DNA of 64,000 bases from SZAS-103 sp964449135 (GTDB taxonomy: Bacteria > Pseudomonadota > Gammaproteobacteria > Xanthomonadales > Xanthomonadaceae). The stretch lies in contig CAYUXZ010000001.1 of the NCBI GenBank assembly GCA_964449135.1, positions 48,838-112,837 of the forward strand, read 5' to 3'. The position numbers were made by a program, and so were the translations under genes. Shown piece after piece: positions 16,717 to 26,080 of the stretch. The notes beneath the pieces are model-generated. The model was not told where the DNA came from and ran no database searches. It worked only from the letters and a program-made list of their open reading frames with translations. Numbering within the stretch: position 1 is the first letter of the stretch; every line of letters begins with the position of its first letter.

Positions 16717-18554
16717 TCCGCCTGCGCGAGTGCTTCGTCCTTTTTCTCCTGGAGCTGCAGACGCCACATCGCCGCGTAGGCTCCGTTCCGCGCGAGCAGC
16801 GCGGCGTGGCTGCCGCGCTCGATGATGCGGCCGGCATCCATCACGAGGATCTCGTCCGCGTTCATCACCGTTGACAGGCGGTGCGCGATCACCAGCGTGG
16901 TGCGGCCCACGGCGATGCGGTCCAGCTCGCTCTGGATCGCCTGCTCGGATTTCGAATCCAGCGCCGAGGTTGCCTCGTCGAAGATCAGGATCGCGGGGTT
17001 CTTGAGCAGCGCGCGCGCGATGGCGACGCGTTGCTTCTCGCCGCCGGAAAGTTTCAGGCCGCGCTCGCCGACGGGGGTCTCGTAGCCGTCCGGCAGCGAG
17101 GCGATCAGCTCGTGGATGTGCGCCGCGCGCGCGGCGATCTCGACTTCCTCGCGCGTGGCGTCCGGACGTCCGTAGAGGATGTTGTAGTAGATCGTGTCGT
17201 TGAACAGCACGGTGTCCTGCGGGACGATCGCGATCGCGCCGCGCACCGAGGCCTGCGTGTAGTCGCGGATGTCGCGCAGCTCGCCGGCGCCATCACTGAT
17301 CGCGATGCGACCGGCATCCACGTCGTAGAAACGGTAGAGAAGCCGCGCGAGCGTGGATTTGCCCGAACCCGAATGGCCGACCACCGCGATCGTGCCGCCG
17401 GGCGGGATCGCGAAGCTCACGCCGTGCAAAATCGGCCGGCGCGGGTCGTAGGCGAAACGCACGTCCTCGAACGCAAGCCGCGGACGTACCGTCTGCAGCG
17501 GCTGCGCGCCAGGACGATCCTGCACGTCCAGGCGTTCGTCGAGCAGGCCGAACAGGCGCTCGAGGTTGGTGAACGCGGCCTTGACCTCTCGGTACATCAT
17601 GCCGAGCAGGTTCAGCGGCGCCGAAAGCTGCAGCAGGTAAGCGTTGACCAGGACCATGTCGCCGACCGTCATCGTGCCGGCGACCACGCCCGCGGCCGCG
17701 CGCCACATCATCGCGGTGACGCCGACCGCGATGATCGCGCTCTGGCCGAGGTTGAGTACGGCCAGCGTCTTGCGCGCCTTGACGTTCGCGTTCTCCAGAT
17801 GCACGAGGTTCGCATCGTAGCGCTGCGCCTCGTGCTCTTCGTTGCCGAAGTACTTCACCGTCTCGTAGTTGAGCAGCGAATCCACCGCGCGTTCGTTCGC
17901 GCGGGTGTCGGCTTCGACCGAGGCACGGTAGTAGCGCGTGCGCCAGTCGGTGATCGCGAAGGTGAACACCGAATACGCGACCAGCGTGGCCAGGGTGATC
18001 CCGGCGAAGCCCCAGTCGTACTTCCAGACCAGCACACCGGTGACCATCGCGATCTCGACGAGCGTCGGCAGGATCGTGTACAGGGTCCAGTCGAGCAGGT
18101 CGGAGATCGCGCTGCCGCCGCGTTCGACGTCGCGCGCGACGCCGCCGGTGCGGCGGGCGAGATGGAAACGCAGCGACAGCGCGTGCAGGTGGCGGAACAC
18201 CTGCAGGGTCACGCGCCGCGACACCCGCGCCATCACGCGTGCGAACACGACCTGGTGCAGCTCGGTGAACAGGGTGACCGCGATGCGCGAGGCGCCGTAC
18301 GCGAGCAGCAGCGCGACCGGCAGCACCAGCGCGGTCGGCTTCGCGCCGAGGCCATCGACGAGCTGCTTGAGCGCGATCGGCACGAACAGGTTGGCGAGCT
18401 TGCCGATCAGGACCATCGCCAGCGCCAGCGCGATGCGGCCGGTGAAGGGTTTCAGGAACGGCAGCAGGTCGCGCAGCACCTGCATTTCGCTGCGCGCGTG
18501 TCGGGGCTTCGCGACGGGGGCTTCGCCCGTGGATTCGGTGTCGTTGACGGTCAT
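16713..18554 (-). CDS. ATM1-type ABC exporter (fused permease-ATPase)
   Basis: A 613-residue half-transporter. Residues about 35-330 form six TM helices, with the ATM1/HMT feature FHLARRTGGVARDVERG. The nucleotide-binding domain has Walker A GHSGSGKST (about 391), signature LSGGEKQRVAIARAL (about 498) and Walker B ILIFDEATSALDS. Mitochondrial and bacterial ATM1 proteins export glutathione-linked sulphur or heavy-metal conjugates; the same role is inferred here. It is convergent with the emr operon and divergent from the Bcr-type carrier, sharing an 80-bp promoter gap. Confidence 0.92.
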   Translation of the reverse strand: MTVNDTESTGEAPVAKPRHARSEMQVLRDLLPFLKPFTGRIALALAMVLIGKLANLFVPIALKQLVDGLGAKPTALVLPVALLLAYGASRIAVTLFTELHQVVFARVMARVSRRVTLQVFRHLHALSLRFHLARRTGGVARDVERGGSAISDLLDWTLYTILPTLVEIAMVTGVLVWKYDWGFAGITLATLVAYSVFTFAITDWRTRYYRASVEADTRANERAVDSLLNYETVKYFGNEEHEAQRYDANLVHLENANVKARKTLAVLNLGQSAIIAVGVTAMMWRAAAGVVAGTMTVGDMVLVNAYLLQLSAPLNLLGMMYREVKAAFTNLERLFGLLDERLDVQDRPGAQPLQTVRPRLAFEDVRFAYDPRRPILHGVSFAIPPGGTIAVVGHSGSGKSTLARLLYRFYDVDAGRIAISDGAGELRDIRDYTQASVRGAIAIVPQDTVLFNDTIYYNILYGRPDATREEVEIAARAAHIHELIASLPDGYETPVGERGLKLSGGEKQRVAIARALLKNPAILIFDEATSALDSKSEQAIQSELDRIAVGRTTLVIAHRLSTVMNADEILVMDAGRIIERGSHAALLARNGAYAAMWRLQLQEKKDEALAQAD

Positions 18555-18634
18555 TTCGATGAGATGGAGATTTCCGTCGCAAGTTCAACCTCGATGCGGC
18601 TGCTATGCTGACACAACCGATCGCCTTTCCCCCG

Positions 18635-19939
18635 ATGCAATCCGATCTTCCCGTCTCCCGCGCCCGGCTCGCGTTCCTGCTGGGCGGACTGGCCATGTTC
18701 GGCCCGTTCTCGATCGACACCTTCTTCCCCGCGTTCGCGGCGATGGAGAAGGACCTGGGCGTCGGTCAACTCGCGATGCAGCAGACGATCAGCATCTATC
18801 TGGTCGCCTACGCGGCAACCTCGCTGTTTCACGGCGCGATGTCGGACGCGTTCGGACGCCGGCGCGTGATCCTGTCCGGACTTGCGGTATTCACGTTGGC
18901 TTCGGTCGGCTGCGCGGTCTCGACCACGATGGAGATGCTGCTCGCGTTCCGTGCGTTGCAGGGCCTGTCGGCGGGTGTGGGCCTGATCGTGGGCCGCGCG
19001 GTGATCCGCGACTGCCTGCACGGCCACGACGCGCAGCGCATGATGAGCAATGTCTCGGTGATTTTCAGCATCGCGCCGGCGGTCGCGCCGATGATCGGCG
19101 GCTGGCTGCTCGGCTGGGGCTGGCACGCGACGTTCTGGTTTCTGGTCTGCTTCGCCATCGTGCTCTGGACGATCACGTTCTTTGCGCTGCCGGAAACCCA
19201 TCCGCCCGAGGAACGCACGGCGTTCCGGCCCGCGACTTTGATGCAAACCTACCGCACGATGCTCGGCAACCGCGAGTTCGTGAAGCTCGCGATCGCAGGC
19301 TCGATGAACTTCAACGCGCTGTTCCTCTACATCGCCTCGGTGCCGGTGTTCGTGCCGGTACTGATGGGATTGAACGAGCGCCAGTACGCGTGGTTCTTCG
19401 CGCCGACCATCGGCGGCATGATGCTCGGCGCGGTCGCCGCCGGACGCATGGCGGGTCGCGTGGACGGGCTGCGCATGGCGAATCTCGGATGGATGGTCTG
19501 CGGCTCCGCCGCGGCGATCAACATCACATACAACCTCGTCGCGACCGACCTGCGCCCACTCGCGTTCCATGCGTTCGGCGTGCCATTGCTTTTCCCGCTC
19601 GCGGTGCTGCCGATCATGGCGACCGCGTTCGGGATCGCGCTGGTGTTCCCGATCCTGACTCTCTCGCTGCTCGACATGTATCCGCGCCAGCGCGGTGGCG
19701 CCTCCTCGGCGCAGGCCTTCATCGGCCTGATCCTCAACTCGCTCGTCGCCGGCGTGCTCGCGCCGCTGGTCGCGCCCAAGCTGGCGCAGGGCGCGCATCA
19801 GGGCGCGTCGCTCGCGTTGACCGCGGCGGGCTGCACGCTGATCGGCTGGCTGCTGTGGCGCGGTCATGCGCGTCGCCATTCCAGGATTCCGGCCGTGCCT
19901 TCCGAACCTGCGGCGCTGGAGCCGGCCGACGAGATGTGA
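18635..19939 (+). CDS. Bcr/CflA-family multidrug MFS transporter
   Basis: A 434-residue, 12-TM carrier with the Bcr/CflA opening LGGLAMFGPFSIDTFFPAFAAME, then QQTISIYLVAYAATSLFHGAMSDAFGRRRVI and the motif RALQGLSAGVGLIVGRAVIRD. It is predicted to expel bicyclomycin-, chloramphenicol- or sulphonamide-like compounds, or dipeptides. The ATG at 18635 is preferred to that at 18605: the earlier ATG sits inside TGCTATGCT, which reads as an extended -10 (18604-18609) and would put the transcription start near 18616. The C-terminal tail is short and Pro-rich. Confidence 0.88.
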   Translation: MQSDLPVSRARLAFLLGGLAMFGPFSIDTFFPAFAAMEKDLGVGQLAMQQTISIYLVAYAATSLFHGAMSDAFGRRRVILSGLAVFTLASVGCAVSTTMEMLLAFRALQGLSAGVGLIVGRAVIRDCLHGHDAQRMMSNVSVIFSIAPAVAPMIGGWLLGWGWHATFWFLVCFAIVLWTITFFALPETHPPEERTAFRPATLMQTYRTMLGNREFVKLAIAGSMNFNALFLYIASVPVFVPVLMGLNERQYAWFFAPTIGGMMLGAVAAGRMAGRVDGLRMANLGWMVCGSAAAINITYNLVATDLRPLAFHAFGVPLLFPLAVLPIMATAFGIALVFPILTLSLLDMYPRQRGGASSAQAFIGLILNSLVAGVLAPLVAPKLAQGAHQGASLALTAAGCTLIGWLLWRGHARRHSRIPAVPSEPAALEPADEM

Positions 19940-19977
19940 TCGCGGCGTCTTCGTCGCGATCCACCTTCGACTCGCGC

Positions 19978-20424
19978 CTAACCCACGTACAGCGTCGCCG
20001 CCAGCGCGAGCATCGCCGGCAATCCCTGCACGATGAGGATGCGACGGTTCACGCTGAGGCCGCCATAGATCGCCGCGACGATTACGCAGCCGAGGAAGAA
20101 GATATTCAGTTGCAGCGCGAACGAGTCATTTTCGGGTATCAATAGCATTCGCCGCAGGTTGCCTTGCAGCACGCATTGCACTGCATTCGGGTACATCACG
20201 AATGCGTCTATGGATCGCAACAAGCTCCACGCCAGCCCTGCGGCCAGAAAGCCGTTGTACAGGCCCTGGTTCGCGGCCAGTGCCTTGCTCGCTTCGGCGA
20301 ATTCGGCGGTGGTGCCGAACGCGCGCCGCGTCGCGGGTTTGGTCCACGCGAACATTTCCAGATACAGGAAGTACAGGTGTTCGATCGCGACGATTCCGAT
20401 CAGGATCCAGCTCAGCAAGCGCAT
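19978..20424 (-). CDS. DUF1304-family membrane protein with an internal insertion
   Basis: A 148-residue, four-helix integral membrane protein of unknown function. Family landmarks are IEHLYFLYLEMFAW near the start, ANQGLYNGFLAAGL in helix 2 and FFLGCVIVAAIYGGLSVNRRI before helix 4. Typical members have about 120 residues. Here about 30 extra residues (roughly 69-100, containing FVMYPNAVQCVLQGNLRRM) separate helices 2 and 3, encoded at 20125-20220 by lower-GC DNA. The frame is intact. It follows the ACE-like gene on the same strand by 30 bp and may be co-transcribed with it. Confidence 0.85.
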   Translation of the reverse strand: MRLLSWILIGIVAIEHLYFLYLEMFAWTKPATRRAFGTTAEFAEASKALAANQGLYNGFLAAGLAWSLLRSIDAFVMYPNAVQCVLQGNLRRMLLIPENDSFALQLNIFFLGCVIVAAIYGGLSVNRRILIVQGLPAMLALAATLYVG

Positions 20425-20454
20425 GGGAATCTCCGGTGGGAATGGAATGATGCG

Positions 20455-22101
20455 TCAGTTCGTCGTTGGTTCGATGGCAGCCGTGGTCGAAGGACTGCTG
20501 GCGAAGTTGCCTTCCCAGCCGCACTGAGCCCCCTTGTTCTGCCGCTCCAGCCAGGCGCGTAGCGGTGCGAAGTATTCGAGCAGTGCGCCGGCGTCTATCG
20601 ACTCCTCGCCGGTGAGCTCCTTCAATGCCTTCGGCCAGGGTTGGCTCGCGCCACGCGCGAGCATCGCGTGATAGAGCTTGCTCGCAGCGGGATCGTGATT
20701 GAGATCGCATCCGAACGAAGGGCCTTTGCCGTTTGCCGACTTGCACAGCGCGCGGTCGATCTGGAATGCCAGAAAGCCGGCAAGAAAGTCTCCGCTCTGC
20801 GGCTGGTTCGCCGCGATCGCGTCGCTGGTGCCCGCATCGAAAGAACGTTCGTCGCGCGGAGATGGCGGCGCGATGCCCTCGTATTTCGCGCGCATCGCCC
20901 ACCAGGCCTTGTTGTAGTCGCCGGGCTTGATGGAACCGTCGGACACTCCCCAACGCCAATGTTCGGAGGCCATTGTGAACGCCAGCCACGCGAAAAAATC
21001 CAGCGCGGACCGCATCTGCGTATTGATTACCGCTTGCGGATCGTGCGACGTCTGCAGCGGAAGCACGTCGGAAAACCTGAACAGCGCTTGGGGCAGCGGG
21101 TCGCCATAGCGAAGGCGTAACAGGAAAGAGCGACTTTCGTTGGCTCGCGACAGCAGTTCGAGCGCCGCATCGGGTTTCCATGACGAGTCGGTCTCGGGCC
21201 TCGTCGCATTCGGATACGGCGCGAGCAGATCCATGTGCATGTGGTAGTACCAAACGGCATATTCGAAGCCTGCAACCAGATGCGCACGGATCATGCCATC
21301 GGCCTGCGCGCGCTCACCGTAGTGATTCGCCAGCCGCACGCGTGTGTAGCACTGCAACTGGTAATACAGCGGCTTGATCTGGCTCCACAGGCGGTCGGTC
21401 TGCGATCGCAGCTCGTCTGCATCCAAGTCGTAGCGCGCACGCTGGTACTCGCCGGCATTCGCGAAACCCAGGCGTTTCGCGCCGTCGTTGGCCAGCCCGA
21501 CGAAGCGTGCGTAGTCCTTGCGCATCGCCGCCGTGTTCGAGTGACGTAGCGTCCAGGCATCGAGGCGTTCGTCGAAATCGCGGCTCCTTAGTAGCATTTC
21601 ATCCAGTTCGTCCAACGAACGACAAGAGGCTGCGTCGTTGCGCTTGCAGTAGCTTTCGACACGGTCGATCATCCGCATGCGCGAGGCGATGGCGGCGAGT
21701 TCGGATATTTTCGCCGGATCGTGCGGCATCGGAGTTTCGCTGAGCAAGCGCAGTCGCTCGATGGCTCGCGCGGTTTCGGGTTTCAGGGTCTGCCCGTCGT
21801 AGCGCGAGGACTCCTCGATCAGTCGGTCGAGCAGGGCGAGATGCCTGGCCTCGGCGTCGGTCACGATTTTTTGCGTGGCAGCGTCCGACGCCGTCCTCGG
21901 AGCCATGAGCGCGCTGTGCATGGCCGTGGCATCGACTTCGAGCTGATCGTTCGCGCTTGCGACGAACACGTCCGCATCTTCCAGGCGGGCAGGCACGGCA
22001 TTCGCATTCGCAGCCTCGTGGTCCGCATGCCGCGAGCAGCCCGTAGCGAAGACGAGCGCAAAGCCGGCAGCCAGCGCGAACCACCTCTTCAATGGCGTCA
22101 T
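20455..22101 (-). CDS. M2 (ACE-like) peptidyl-dipeptidase homologue lacking the zinc site
   Basis: A 548-residue lipoprotein (FATGCSRH, Cys22). The C-terminal third aligns by eye with angiotensin-converting enzyme: EHWRWGVSDGSI, DYNKAWWAMRAKYEGIAPP, SFDAGT, and QPWPKALKELTGEESIDAGALLEYFAPLRAWL. The middle also matches (SNTAAMRKDYARFVGLAND, LYYQLQCYTRVRLANHYGER). Between these, ACE has the catalytic HEMGH...E segment, roughly 90 residues. Here LPLQTSHDPQAVINTQMR leads directly into the later helix and there is no HEXXH anywhere. Bacterial M2 enzymes are about 100 residues longer. The product is therefore predicted to be a folded but catalytically dead homologue, or a decaying gene that kept its frame. 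Codon use is slightly less GC-biased than in neighbours. Confidence 0.82.
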   Translation of the reverse strand: MTPLKRWFALAAGFALVFATGCSRHADHEAANANAVPARLEDADVFVASANDQLEVDATAMHSALMAPRTASDAATQKIVTDAEARHLALLDRLIEESSRYDGQTLKPETARAIERLRLLSETPMPHDPAKISELAAIASRMRMIDRVESYCKRNDAASCRSLDELDEMLLRSRDFDERLDAWTLRHSNTAAMRKDYARFVGLANDGAKRLGFANAGEYQRARYDLDADELRSQTDRLWSQIKPLYYQLQCYTRVRLANHYGERAQADGMIRAHLVAGFEYAVWYYHMHMDLLAPYPNATRPETDSSWKPDAALELLSRANESRSFLLRLRYGDPLPQALFRFSDVLPLQTSHDPQAVINTQMRSALDFFAWLAFTMASEHWRWGVSDGSIKPGDYNKAWWAMRAKYEGIAPPSPRDERSFDAGTSDAIAANQPQSGDFLAGFLAFQIDRALCKSANGKGPSFGCDLNHDPAASKLYHAMLARGASQPWPKALKELTGEESIDAGALLEYFAPLRAWLERQNKGAQCGWEGNFASSPSTTAAIEPTTN

Positions 22102-22346
22102 GACCGGATCGGTCCCGTCGCGCCGGCGGCGCGCTGCACGCGCAGGCTAGTGCGCGGCGGCGGCCGACGCAACCGCGTGCGGATGACATCGCGAAACGGG
22201 AGGAGTAGGGTGCGAATCGCGCGCCGGCGGCCCGTGGTCCGACGGCAGAAAAAGCAAGAATCGAGTCCGCCCGCGCACGAAGCAGTTTCGACGAAGTCAT
22301 CCATGACCGTCACGGCGTCCGCAACGGATGCCACAAGGGGGACAAC

Positions 22347-23786
22347 ATGAAACGCAGGGTCGAGTCGCGCGCGGCGTGGTTGTGCGCCATCGCGTTTTTC
22401 ATTTCGCTGGTCTGCGCAGGGCAGGCCGTGGCACAGGCGTGGACGCAGCTCGCGCCGACGGGCGGACCGCCCGTTGCGAGAAACAACCATGCGGCCGCGT
22501 TCAATCCGGCCAGCAACCGGATGATCGTGTTCGGCGGGTACACCAGCTTATTCGTCAACGATACCTGGGTGCTCAGCAACGCGGACGGTTCGAGCGGAAC
22601 CCCGGTATGGACTCAACTCTCGCCAGCGAGCTCGCCTTCCGTACGCGATGGCATGGCGTACGCCTACAACGCGACCAGCAACCGGATGATCGTGTTCGGC
22701 GGTTATAGCTTCGGTCCGTTCAACGATGTCTGGGTGCTGAGCAACGCCGACAATTCCAGCGGCACGCCGACGTGGACGCAGCTCAGTCCGACGGGCGGTC
22801 CCCCGGGTGCGCGCTACCGTGCGGCGGGCGCCTACGACGCGACCAACAACGTGTTGATCGTCACCGACGGATGGAGCGGCTGCTGCTACAGCGACGCCTG
22901 GATCCTGAGCCACGCCGATGGAACCGGCGGCACGCCGACGTGGACGCAGCTCAGCCCGACCGGCACCGCGCCGTCGCCGCGCTTCGGTCATGCGACGGTG
23001 TACGACCCTGCGACCAACGAGTTGATCCTGTTCGGCGGCTACGACGGCAACTATTACAACGACACGTGGGTGCTGAGTCACGCCAATGGCACCGGCGGTA
23101 CGCCCGCCTGGACTCAGCTCAGTCCCGCCGGCACCCCGCCGCCCGTACGCGGTTATCACACGACGGTTTACGATGCGGCGACCAACCGCATGGTGGTGTT
23201 CGCCGGCGCCAACAGCAGCAGTCTGCTCAATGACGTCTGGGTGCTGGATCACGCCAACGGCACCGGCGGCACGCCGACCTGGAGCCAGTTGAGTCCGACG
23301 GGTACTGCGCCGACACCGCGCTATGTCCACACCGCGGTTTACAACCCGGCCAACAACCGCATGGTCGTGTTCGACGGCGGGGGCGTGGGCGGCAACATCG
23401 ATGAGACATGGGTGCTGACCAACGCCTCGGGCGTGACGGCGATTCCGGTCGGCATCGCGATCCGCCCGAACCGCGCGGGCAACGCCATCAGCCTGAGCAC
23501 CACGGTCACGGTTCCGGTGGCGATCCTGTCGAGCGCGACCTTCGATGCGACCACGCAGGTGGACCGCACCTCGCTGACTTTCGGCCATAGCGGCAGTGAG
23601 CACAGCCTTGCGAGTTGCCAGAACCGCTATCTCGACGTCAACGGCGACGGCCGGCTCGACCTGACCTGCAATTTCACCGTCTCGCAGACCGGATTCCAGA
23701 TCGGCGACACGACCGGTTACCTGCAAGGCATGACCACGGTCGGCAACCCGTTCGCGGGCAGCGACACGGTAAGCATCCGCAACTAG
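22347..23786 (+). CDS. Secreted kelch-repeat protein with a C-terminal Ca-binding-like module
   Basis: A 479-residue product with a long Sec signal (about 1-30, ending AVAQA). Six tandem kelch units of 55-57 residues follow (about 31-370), each reading WTQLSP...R...YDPATNRMIVFGGY...NDTWVLS.A.GTGGTP. They should close a six-bladed propeller. The C-terminal 110 residues (IAIRPNRAGNAISLSTTVTV then VPVAILSSATFD and DVNGDGRLDLTCNF) match a small domain common at the ends of secreted bacterial proteins, with an EF-hand-like loop. No catalytic motif is seen, so binding or adhesion is more likely than catalysis. An AAGGGGGA ribosome-binding site precedes the ATG. Confidence 0.86.
   Translation: MKRRVESRAAWLCAIAFFISLVCAGQAVAQAWTQLAPTGGPPVARNNHAAAFNPASNRMIVFGGYTSLFVNDTWVLSNADGSSGTPVWTQLSPASSPSVRDGMAYAYNATSNRMIVFGGYSFGPFNDVWVLSNADNSSGTPTWTQLSPTGGPPGARYRAAGAYDATNNVLIVTDGWSGCCYSDAWILSHADGTGGTPTWTQLSPTGTAPSPRFGHATVYDPATNELILFGGYDGNYYNDTWVLSHANGTGGTPAWTQLSPAGTPPPVRGYHTTVYDAATNRMVVFAGANSSSLLNDVWVLDHANGTGGTPTWSQLSPTGTAPTPRYVHTAVYNPANNRMVVFDGGGVGGNIDETWVLTNASGVTAIPVGIAIRPNRAGNAISLSTTVTVPVAILSSATFDATTQVDRTSLTFGHSGSEHSLASCQNRYLDVNGDGRLDLTCNFTVSQTGFQIGDTTGYLQGMTTVGNPFAGSDTVSIRN
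22437..23440 (+). repeat. Tandem 168-171-bp coding repeats (kelch units)
   Basis: Six in-frame copies encode the kelch blades. Adjacent units keep recognisable DNA identity at ACGTGGACGCAGCTCAG-type joints and at AACCGGATGATCGTGTTCGG, so recent duplication or unequal exchange within the array is plausible. Confidence 0.75.
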
Positions 23787-23798
23787 CCGCCGTTCGTG

Positions 23799-23832
23799 CG
23801 GAGGCAGCCGTGGCCCGACGGCTGCCTCCGCC
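23799..23832. terminator. Strong hairpin between convergent genes
   Basis: A perfect 14-bp G+C-rich stem (23799-23812 with 23819-23832) with a 6-nt loop, 13 bp after the kelch stop and 15 bp before the GH44 stop. It is the best candidate terminator for both genes although neither side has a T-tract. Confidence 0.55.
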
Positions 23833-23846
23833 CGCTCTCCCCAACG

Positions 23847-26051
23847 CTATCTGACCGTCACCGTCGCCGTATTCGAGTACGCCGAATACTGGCCGGTACT
23901 CGTGTTGTAGGCGCGCACGCGGTACGAATACGTCCCGCTCGGCACGCCGGTCTGCACGAAGCGCGTGGTGTTCGCGGCGACCTGCCCGACCTGCGCGTAC
24001 GTCGTCGAAGGCGAGGCCGCGCGTTCGATCGCGAAGCCCTGCTCGTTGTTCGAGTTGTCCTGCCAGGTCACGATCACGCGGCCGCGCCCACCGCCGAGTG
24101 CGGCTTTCGCGTTCGTCGGCGCGTTGATCGGCGGCGGCGGTGCGAATGCGACCGAAATCGCGACGGAAGCATTTCCGGTCGCGCCGAGGTTGTCGGTGAC
24201 CGTGAGCGTCGCGGTGAAGTTGCCGACAGCGTTGTAGGTGTGCGCCGGATTCGCGCTGCTGCTGGTGCCGCCGTCGCCGAAGGCCCACGCGTAGGATGCG
24301 ATGCTGCCGTCGGAGTCGGCCGAGCCCGCGGAACTGAAGTTCACCGCGAGCGGCGCGGTACCACTGCCCGGATTCGCCGACGCGACTGCGACCGGCGGCT
24401 GGTTCACGCTCCCTCCGGCCGGGATCACGAACAGGGTGACGCTCTGCGCCGGGACGGAAACGCTGAGCTTGCCGGCACTGACCGCGACGTTCGCACCCTG
24501 CGTGATTGTGTTCGCCGAGGTCAACTGCCATTGCTGCGCGCTCACGCCGGCATTGAAGTTGGCGAGGTTCACCGTCACCGGCGTGGTGCCGCTGAGTACC
24601 TTGGAGATCACCATCACCGTGAGCGCGCCGTCGCTGTTGCGCGTCGCCGCGAACGCCGAGAGGTTGTCGGGATTCGGCGCGCTCGCCGAGACGGAGGTGT
24701 CGCCGAAGCCGTGCTTGCCGCCGTCGTAGTTGCGATACAGCTTCATCGCCTTGTAGGTCGGCGTCGAAGCATCCGGCGTGGTCCAGCGCGTTGCGTAGTC
24801 CAGTCCTTCGCGGCCGAAGATGCCGTAGATGTCCGCCTGCGTGGTCGCGCCATTGATGTGGCCTTCGGCGCCCCAGTTGTATTCGGTGATCGCGGTCTTC
24901 AGTCCGGGGTAATAGGTCGCAACCCAGTTTTTCATGCGCGGGATCAGATAGACCTTGTCGTTGATCCAGCTCGTGTCCACGTAGTTCGGATCCCACAGCG
25001 AACGCGTGGACTGGTTGCGCGTGAGCTGCATCGTCGTCGAGGTGTCGTTGCCGAACTCTCCGCTTTGCGGGTACCAGTGCAGCGAGAACACGTCGAGCGT
25101 GTGCGTGCCGTTCGCCGCGTCGTACTGGCGCAGCTGGTCGAGCAGCCAGGGCATGTAGTCCATGTTCCCGTGCGCAGCGCGGTCCGGGTAGCAGCACCAG
25201 CCGTGCGCGGCGCCGTACTGCTGGTCGTAGCCCGAATAGAAGTAGCCGCCCCAGCCCCATTCCTCGGGGCCGACCACGGTCGCGCCCGCGTCCACGGATT
25301 TGATCGCGCCGGAGTAGTCGATCATCTTTTGGCGGATCTGGTCCATCGTCGCCCCCACCGGCGCGACGTCGCGATGCGTCGAGAACCAGATGCTGTGCTC
25401 GTTGTCGAGCAGGTAGAACTTCACGCCGCCGTTGCCCGACGTGCCCCAGGTCGAAGTCAGGTGCTGCACCCAGGATTTCTGGAACGTCGCGCTCGACGGC
25501 GTGCTCGCATCGTTCGGATCGTTGCCGCTCACGTTCTGGCCGGTGCTCGCGAGCACGCCGTTGCCCGCGTCGGGGAACCACTGCCAGTCCGCGTCGGTCT
25601 GCGCGCCGTACTTGGCCTGCGAGAAGCTCGCGAGCTTGCCGCGCCCGCTGCCGAGCTTGGCGACCCAGTCGAGCATCGGGATCGTGATCATCGGCTCGGC
25701 GCCGCCGCCGCGGCTGGTCGAGACGAAGTCGTCGCCGAGCCCGCCCGCGTTGGACGTGGATTCGGAGATGCTTTCGAAATACCAGTCGGCCGCGTGGTTG
25801 GACGCGTTCAACTGCCAGTTGTAGCTGGAACTCGTGTTGCCGCCGTAACGATTGAGCGGCGCGTTGAGATCGGACAGTTGCGCGCTGCTCGCAAAGGCGA
25901 CGCCGTAGATGTACGGGCTGATCGGGTGCCGGTTCGCGTTCGCGTCGACGTTGACCGTGACGGCCGCATTCTGGGCCTGGGAATCCGCCATCCACAACGA
26001 ACCGATGGCGATCGAGAGAAAAGCATAGCGCTGAAGCCGTGTCGCGTTCAC
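23847..26051 (-). CDS. Glycoside hydrolase family 44 enzyme with PKD and FN3 modules
   Basis: A secreted 734-residue endo-beta-glycanase. A signal peptide (about 1-27) is followed by a GH44 barrel with NRYGGNTSSSYNW, the proposed acid/base Glu218 in FYLLDNEHSIW, and nucleophile Glu390 in AITEYNWGAEGHI. A beta-domain follows, then a PKD module (QPPVAVASANPGSGTAPLAV to WAFGDGGTS) and a fibronectin type III module at the C-terminus. GH44 enzymes cut cellulose, xyloglucan or related beta-glucans. The start is GTG 26051, with GGGGG six bases upstream; no ATG gives a complete signal. Upstream sit a LacI-like palindrome and a Clp-like box. Confidence 0.92.
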   Translation of the reverse strand: MNATRLQRYAFLSIAIGSLWMADSQAQNAAVTVNVDANANRHPISPYIYGVAFASSAQLSDLNAPLNRYGGNTSSSYNWQLNASNHAADWYFESISESTSNAGGLGDDFVSTSRGGGAEPMITIPMLDWVAKLGSGRGKLASFSQAKYGAQTDADWQWFPDAGNGVLASTGQNVSGNDPNDASTPSSATFQKSWVQHLTSTWGTSGNGGVKFYLLDNEHSIWFSTHRDVAPVGATMDQIRQKMIDYSGAIKSVDAGATVVGPEEWGWGGYFYSGYDQQYGAAHGWCCYPDRAAHGNMDYMPWLLDQLRQYDAANGTHTLDVFSLHWYPQSGEFGNDTSTTMQLTRNQSTRSLWDPNYVDTSWINDKVYLIPRMKNWVATYYPGLKTAITEYNWGAEGHINGATTQADIYGIFGREGLDYATRWTTPDASTPTYKAMKLYRNYDGGKHGFGDTSVSASAPNPDNLSAFAATRNSDGALTVMVISKVLSGTTPVTVNLANFNAGVSAQQWQLTSANTITQGANVAVSAGKLSVSVPAQSVTLFVIPAGGSVNQPPVAVASANPGSGTAPLAVNFSSAGSADSDGSIASYAWAFGDGGTSSSANPAHTYNAVGNFTATLTVTDNLGATGNASVAISVAFAPPPPINAPTNAKAALGGGRGRVIVTWQDNSNNEQGFAIERAASPSTTYAQVGQVAANTTRFVQTGVPSGTYSYRVRAYNTSTGQYSAYSNTATVTVR

Positions 26052-26080
26052 GAGTCACCCCCGGGGGAAAGGATGGTTCT

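Noticed and set aside
16881..18611. 576-codon open frame antisense to the ATM1-type ABC exporter
   Set aside because: Codon composition of a complement frame; the opposite strand has complete Walker and signature motifs.
18605..18634. Upstream ATG at 18605 as start of the Bcr-type carrier
   Set aside because: It lies within an extended -10-like TGCTATGCT; ATG 18635 gives the usual family N-terminus.
22437..23440. CRISPR-like periodic repeat
   Set aside because: Repeats are protein-coding kelch units of 168-171 bp with no spacers.
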